A stretch of DNA of 34,459 nucleotides from an uncultured Lachnoanaerobaculum sp. (lineage in GTDB: Bacteria; Bacillota; Clostridia; Lachnospirales; Lachnospiraceae): NCBI RefSeq assembly GCF_938015485.1, contig NZ_CALLVU010000153.1, positions 1 through 34,459 of the forward strand, given 5' to 3'. Below the pieces are notes generated by a model. It ran no database searches and had not been told where the DNA came from. It worked only from the letters and a program-made list of their open reading frames with translations. A program made the position numbers and the translations under genes. Below are positions 30,476 through 34,459 of the stretch, one piece after another (the first letter of the stretch is position 1; every line of letters starts with the position of its first letter).

Positions 30476-32443
30476 ATGGAATTTAAATTACATTCAGAGT
30501 TTTTGCCTACAGGAGACCAGCCTCAGGCAATAGAGGCGCTTGTAAACGGATTCAGAGAGGGAAATCAGTTTCAGACATTGCTGGGTGCCACAGGTTCGGG
30601 AAAGACCTTTACAATGGCAAATGTTATTCAGAAGTTACAAAAGCCCACGCTGATAATAGCGCATAATAAGACATTGGCGGCACAGCTGTACGGTGAGTTC
30701 AAGGAGTTTTTCCCTGAGAATGCGGTGGAATACTTCGTTTCTTACTACGACTACTATCAACCGGAGGCATATGTACCGTCTACAGATACATATATTGAGA
30801 AAGATTCGGCAATAAATGATGAGATAGATAAGCTGAGACACTCCGCAACCGCATCACTTTCAGAGAGAAAGGATGTTATTATAGTTGCTTCGGTTTCATG
30901 TATATACGGACTTGGAAGTCCGATAGATTATCAGGAGATGGTGGTATCGTTAAGGCCCGGAATGGAAAGAGACAGAGATGATGTCATAAGAAAGCTTATT
31001 GATATGCAGTATGACAGAAATGATATGGATTTTCACCGCGGTACTTTTCGTGTGAGAGGAGATGTGCTTGAGGTATTTCCTGCCGCATCGACATCTACAG
31101 CATTAAGATTTGAATTTTTCGGTGATGAAGTGGACAAAATACTTGAGATAGATACGCTTACAGGAAATATTATAGCGGAACTTGCACATGCAGTGATATT
31201 TCCGGCATCACACTATGTGGTGGCACCGGAGAAGATGAAAGTGGCCACCGAAAACATACTGAAAGAGTGTGAAGAGAGAGTAAGTTTCTTTAAATCTGAG
31301 GATAAGCTTATAGAGGCTCAGAGGATTGATGAGAGAACGCATTTTGATGTGGAAATGATGAGAGAGACGGGTTTTTGTTCGGGAATAGAAAACTATTCAA
31401 GACATCTCACAGGTTCTGCACCGGGAGAGCCGCCTTATACACTTATAGACTACTTTAAGGACGATTTTCTTATTATTGTAGACGAGTCACATATCACAAT
31501 ACCGCAGATCAGAGGAATGTATGCAGGAGACAGGTCAAGAAAGATGACCTTGGTCAACTACGGCTTCAGACTGCCTTCGGCGCTTGATAACAGACCTTTG
31601 GAGTTTTCGGAGTTTGAATCAAAGATAGATCAGATGCTTTTTGTTTCGGCTACACCGAGCATATATGAAAAAGAGCATGAGATGCTTAGAACAGAGCAGA
31701 TTATAAGGCCTACCGGCTTGTTGGATCCGCCTATAAGTGTCAGACCTGTAGAAGGTCAGATAGACGATCTGATAGGTGAGGTGAATAAAGAAATTGAAAA
31801 AAAGAACAAAATTCTTATCACCACACTTACAAAAAGAATGGCGGAAGATCTTACCGAATATATGAAGGAAGTGGGTATAAGAGTGAGATATCTTCACTCC
31901 GATATCGATACTTTGGAGAGAGCCGAGATTATCAGGGATATGAGACTTGACAAGTTTGATGTTTTGGTGGGTATCAACCTTTTGAGAGAGGGACTTGATA
32001 TACCTGAGATTACTTTGGTTGCGATACTCGATGCGGATAAAGAGGGATTTTTAAGAAGTGAAACCTCACTTATTCAGACCATAGGAAGAGCCGCAAGAAA
32101 TGCGGACGGACATGTAATAATGTATGCCGACAATATGACCGATTCCATGAAGGCGGCTATTGATGAGACCTACAGAAGAAGAGGCATACAGGAAGCTTAT
32201 AATAATGAGCACGGTATCACTCCGACTACCATAAAGAAGGCCGTCAGAGATCTTATAGCAATATCAAAGGCGGCAGACAGTGTTTCTTCTATTGATAAGG
32301 ACGTTGAGTCTATGGACAAGGCGGAGATACAAAAACTTATAAAAGAGCTTGAGAAAAAGATGTTTAAGGCTGCGGCGGAGCTGGATTTTGAAAATGCGGC
32401 ACTTTTGCGTGATAAAGTAAGTGAACTGCGTGCAAACCTATAA
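30476..32443 (+). CDS. uvrB: Excinuclease ABC subunit B
   Basis: DNA-repair helicase-like damage verification subunit of 655 residues, family length. Walker A GATGSGKT (37-44), the beta-hairpin 'YYDYYQPEAYVP' (about 90-101) that clamps DNA, 'IIVDESHITIPQ' with the DExH-type box, 'RVRYLHSDIDTLERAEIIRD' and the ATPase motif 'IQTIGRAARN' are all intact. The C-terminal UVR motif that binds UvrC is 'LIKELEKKMFKAAAELDFEN' near residues 618-637. A G-rich site (AGGGG) lies upstream of the ATG. The SOS box upstream makes it damage-inducible. uvrA and uvrC are not in the window. A hairpin follows the stop. Confidence 0.97.
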   Translation: MEFKLHSEFLPTGDQPQAIEALVNGFREGNQFQTLLGATGSGKTFTMANVIQKLQKPTLIIAHNKTLAAQLYGEFKEFFPENAVEYFVSYYDYYQPEAYVPSTDTYIEKDSAINDEIDKLRHSATASLSERKDVIIVASVSCIYGLGSPIDYQEMVVSLRPGMERDRDDVIRKLIDMQYDRNDMDFHRGTFRVRGDVLEVFPAASTSTALRFEFFGDEVDKILEIDTLTGNIIAELAHAVIFPASHYVVAPEKMKVATENILKECEERVSFFKSEDKLIEAQRIDERTHFDVEMMRETGFCSGIENYSRHLTGSAPGEPPYTLIDYFKDDFLIIVDESHITIPQIRGMYAGDRSRKMTLVNYGFRLPSALDNRPLEFSEFESKIDQMLFVSATPSIYEKEHEMLRTEQIIRPTGLLDPPISVRPVEGQIDDLIGEVNKEIEKKNKILITTLTKRMAEDLTEYMKEVGIRVRYLHSDIDTLERAEIIRDMRLDKFDVLVGINLLREGLDIPEITLVAILDADKEGFLRSETSLIQTIGRAARNADGHVIMYADNMTDSMKAAIDETYRRRGIQEAYNNEHGITPTTIKKAVRDLIAISKAADSVSSIDKDVESMDKAEIQKLIKELEKKMFKAAAELDFENAALLRDKVSELRANL

Positions 32444-32445
32444 AT

Positions 32446-32479
32446 AAAGCCGGAAAGTTTTTGAGAAACTTTAGGCTTT
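32446..32479 (+). terminator. Hairpin after uvrB, possibly a partial terminator
   Basis: AAAGCC (32446-32451) with AAAGTTT (32454-32460) pairs with AAACTTT (32466-32472) and GGCTTT (32474-32479) around a small internal loop. The downstream tail is A/T-rich but has no real T-run. Confidence 0.5.
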
Positions 32480-32505
32480 AATATAAAATATAACGGAGAA
32501 TAAAA

Positions 32506-33276
32506 GTGGCAGAAAAAAATGTGTCAAAGAGCCTCGAAAGAGTGGTGGCGGAGACAGCCATGTTGGCAGGTGAGACCATGCTTATAGCGGGTGCGGAGAT
32601 AAGCAGAGTGGAAGATACTATGAACAGAATACTTGATTATTCAAAGTGTGAATCGCATACCGCATTCGTTTTGGCTACAGGTATCACATTAACTCTTGAC
32701 AGTGAAGAGGGACTTATCACCATGTCAAAGAGAGTGCCTGACAGGACTACAAATATAAACAGGATATACCTTATAAACAATGTATCAAGAGCCTTAAGTG
32801 CAGGTAAAATGGATATATATGAGGCGTATTCAGAAATAAAAAAGATAAAGGATGTAAGACAGTTTACAGGTATTTTATACGGTCTCTCCTTTGTGGGAGT
32901 GGCACTGTTTTTTACAATGATGCTTGGTGGAGACTTTACCGATTGTATGGTGGCAGGTATAGCCGGACTTGCTATGGCTGTCACACAGTGGGTACTTACA
33001 CCTTTCGGGTTCAATTCGTTTTTCTTGAATATGATCTCCACACTCAGTATGGCGCTTACTGCGGTAGGCTTTAAGAAGTTTTTTCTTCCGGGTATAAATA
33101 TTGATCTGGTGATTATAGGAGGAATCATGCCGATAGTTCCCGGCGTTGTATTCACCACGGCTATGAGAGATACATTGAACGGAGATTATACTGCAGGTGT
33201 CAGCAGAATGCTTGAGACCGGAGTAGTGGCTTTTGCGGTGGCGGTAGGTGTGGCACTGGCATATGTGATTTTGTGA
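32506..33276 (+). CDS. Threonine/serine exporter family, N-terminal-type subunit (YjjP-like)
   Basis: Membrane protein of 256 residues in the ThrE/DUF1212 family. A soluble N-terminal part ('SKSLERVVAETAMLAGETML', 'GAEISRVEDTMNRIL') precedes about five membrane helices from residue ~122 on. 'GIMPIVPGVVFTTAMRDTLNGDY' is the conserved family block. The start is GTG with GGAG upstream; no ATG fits better. It sits 7 bp before the small second subunit gene and together they form a split exporter like E. coli YjjP/YjjB. Export of threonine, serine or dicarboxylates is possible. Confidence 0.88.
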   Translation: MAEKNVSKSLERVVAETAMLAGETMLIAGAEISRVEDTMNRILDYSKCESHTAFVLATGITLTLDSEEGLITMSKRVPDRTTNINRIYLINNVSRALSAGKMDIYEAYSEIKKIKDVRQFTGILYGLSFVGVALFFTMMLGGDFTDCMVAGIAGLAMAVTQWVLTPFGFNSFFLNMISTLSMALTAVGFKKFFLPGINIDLVIIGGIMPIVPGVVFTTAMRDTLNGDYTAGVSRMLETGVVAFAVAVGVALAYVIL

Positions 33277-33283
33277 GGAGTGT

Positions 33284-33706
33284 ATGATATTTAAAATAAT
33301 AGGTGCATTTATTGCGGTGGTGGCCTTTTGCATTATGATAGAGCTGCCGAAAAAATATATGGTACAGGCGGGGCTTACCGGAATGATGGGTTGGGGAGTG
33401 TATCTGCTGGTGGATATAATCGGACATAGGGTAGAGATAGATGCACTTATATCTGCACTCTGTATAGCTACCATGTCGCATATACTTGCCAGAGTCTTGA
33501 AGGCGCCGGTAAGCAACTTTTTGATACCGGGTATACTTCCTATAGTTCCCGGCGGTTCAATATACAGATGTGCGTATGCATTTATAAACGAGTCTTCATA
33601 TCTCAGTACATATATGAATGAAACATTGAAGATTGCAGGCTCTATAGCGCTTGCGATATTTTTTGTAGATTCGGTATTCAAACTGCATATGCCGAAAAGA
33701 AAATAA
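33284..33706 (+). CDS. Threonine/serine exporter family, C-terminal-type subunit (YjjB-like)
   Basis: Membrane protein of 140 residues, DUF3815/ThrE C-terminal domain, with four or five helices. 'NFLIPGILPIVPGGSIYRCAY' (about 81-101) echoes the PIVPG block of its partner, showing that the two are related halves. GAGGAG precedes the ATG. It shares an operon with the preceding gene and is followed by a terminator. Confidence 0.88.
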   Translation: MIFKIIGAFIAVVAFCIMIELPKKYMVQAGLTGMMGWGVYLLVDIIGHRVEIDALISALCIATMSHILARVLKAPVSNFLIPGILPIVPGGSIYRCAYAFINESSYLSTYMNETLKIAGSIALAIFFVDSVFKLHMPKRK

Positions 33707-33709
33707 AAT

Positions 33710-33738
33710 GCTCCAAGGGCTTACTTTGGAGCTGTTTT
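33710..33738 (+). terminator. Terminator of the exporter operon
   Basis: GCTCCAA (33710-33716) pairs with TTGGAGC (33726-33732), followed by TGTTTTC. Confidence 0.75.
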
Positions 33739-34074
33739 CGTGCCTGAAAGTCCAATACATAAAAATGTATAAATATAAATATGCATAAATACCGTATAAA
33801 ATGTGTCTGCGAATAAAAGACATGAGGCCTAAAACGGTGTTCTTCTCAGACGGACACGCCTGAAACAGCTGTTTTACAAGGTGTTTTTCTACCAAAGACA
33901 GTATAGAAATCACGGTAAAAATCTCGGTGTGACAGCAATTTTATCATAAAAAACAGCAAGATTGCAATTGACTTTTTATAGCCGTAAACTTAATGTAGTA
34001 AGTAGATATGGGGATTTACACTTCAATCCCTGATACTTTTTTAAAAAGAATAATGATCTTTACGGAGGTTGAGT
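33739..34074 (+). promoter_or_regulatory. Intergenic region with candidate xylulokinase promoter
   Basis: No gene is seen. The region is AT-rich, with TATA-like words from 33758 to 33795. A perfect 12-bp palindrome AAACAGCTGTTT lies at 33864-33875. A promoter candidate is TTGACT (33968-33973) with a weak TAATGT (33991-33996) at 17 bp. Between it and the ATG are a GGGATT (34011-34016) / AATCCC (34025-34030) hairpin and the palindrome CTTTTT-T-AAAAAG (34036-34048), which could be leader structure or an operator. GGAGG (34064-34068) is the ribosome binding site of the following gene. Confidence 0.4.
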
Positions 34075-34459
34075 ATGTATTATATCGGTGTTGATTTGGG
34101 GACTTCGGCCCTTAAACTTGTAATGATGAAGGGCAACGGAGAACTTGTAAAAACCGTATCAAAGGAATATCCGCTTTACTTTCCACGTTCAGGGTGGAGT
34201 GAGCAAAATCCTACAGACTGGTTTTTGGCGGTAAAGGATGGGCTTAAAGAACTTGCGGCATGTGCGGATGAAAAGATAGCAGGTATAAGTTTTGGCGGAC
34301 AGATGCACGGACTTGTAATTTTAGATAAGGATGACAATGTATTAAGGCCTGCAATACTTTGGAATGACGGCAGAAGCACTGAGGAAACCGATTATTTGAA
34401 CAATGTTATAGGCAAAGAAAAGCTTTCTAAGCTTACGGCAAATATTGCGTTTGCAGGGT
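34075..34459 (+). CDS. xylB: Xylulokinase, 3' end cut by window
   Basis: First 128 residues of an FGGY-family sugar kinase. 'YYIGVDLGTSALKLVMM' is the N-terminal ATP/phosphate loop. 'SFGGQMHGLVILD' (about 81-93) contains the GQMHG signature that distinguishes xylulokinases from glycerol or gluconate kinases, and 'ILWNDGRST' follows. Xylulokinase phosphorylates D-xylulose for the pentose phosphate pathway. GGAGG is six bases before the ATG. The gene runs off the window with no sign of disruption. Without the C-terminal half another FGGY pentulose kinase remains possible. Confidence 0.88.
   Translation, partial: MYYIGVDLGTSALKLVMMKGNGELVKTVSKEYPLYFPRSGWSEQNPTDWFLAVKDGLKELAACADEKIAGISFGGQMHGLVILDKDDNVLRPAILWNDGRSTEETDYLNNVIGKEKLSKLTANIAFAG

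Noticed and set aside
33596..33913. A 105-codon minus-strand open frame after the exporter genes
   Set aside because: Half of it overlaps the exporter gene antisense and its terminator, the other half lies in AT-rich intergenic DNA, and there is no ribosome binding site or recognisable domain.

Overview
This looks like chromosomal DNA from a low-GC anaerobic Firmicute, most likely a member of the Lachnospiraceae. The reasons are the AT-rich intergenic DNA, strong AGGAGG-type ribosome binding sites, Firmicute-type leaders and operators (a CIRCE box, a GAAC-N4-GTTC SOS box, an rpsF leader), many small lipoproteins and a W/Y-rich cell-wall-binding repeat protein. The genus cannot be fixed from the sequence alone; an oral-type genus such as Lachnoanaerobaculum is only a guess. 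No rRNA, tRNA, CRISPR array, prophage or transposase was seen.

Layout. (1) 1-5414: the 3' part of an AraC-type regulator, then a carbohydrate ABC importer (lipoprotein binding protein plus two permeases, no ATPase) and a Gfo/Idh/MocA dehydrogenase, forming a sugar uptake locus. (2) 5478-12640, minus strand: a catabolic operon in the order YheO-type regulator, diaminopropionate ammonia-lyase (ygeX), M20 hydrolase (ygeY), knotted carbamoyltransferase (ygeW), carbamate kinase, NCS2 purine permease. It is a compact form of the yge cluster linked to anaerobic purine/urate breakdown. It has a well-formed promoter flanked by two palindromes, and a candidate terminator/antiterminator switch before the carbamate kinase. 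(3) 12797-17099: an orphan lipoprotein, tadA, and a two-component system with a large multi-pass kinase. (4) 17102-20283: ftsH under a promoter that overlaps a CIRCE operator, then prfB with its programmed +1 frameshift. (5) 20282-21192: a small variable pocket with one unrecognised gene and a chimeric gene remnant. (6) 21145-26825: rpsF-ssb-rpsR with a leader resembling the S6:S18 regulatory RNA, a cell-wall-binding protein, HIT and rhomboid genes, and rpsB-tsf with a structured leader. (7) 26839-30075: a small acidic protein, a PHP phosphatase, and MATE and EamA transporters. (8) 30180-34459: a LysR remnant, uvrB behind an SOS box, a two-gene ThrE/YjjPB-type exporter, and the start of xylulokinase, cut by the window edge.

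How the genes work together. The yge block can be read as one pathway: the permease brings in a purine; ureido intermediates made by enzymes not encoded here are processed by YgeY and YgeW; YgeX turns 2,3-diaminopropionate into pyruvate and ammonia; and carbamoyl phosphate released by YgeW is cashed in as ATP by the carbamate kinase. The enzymes for the first ring-opening steps are absent from this window. Most of the rest is housekeeping, and much of its interest lies in regulatory DNA: heat-shock, SOS, ribosomal autoregulation and recoding signals can all be read directly.
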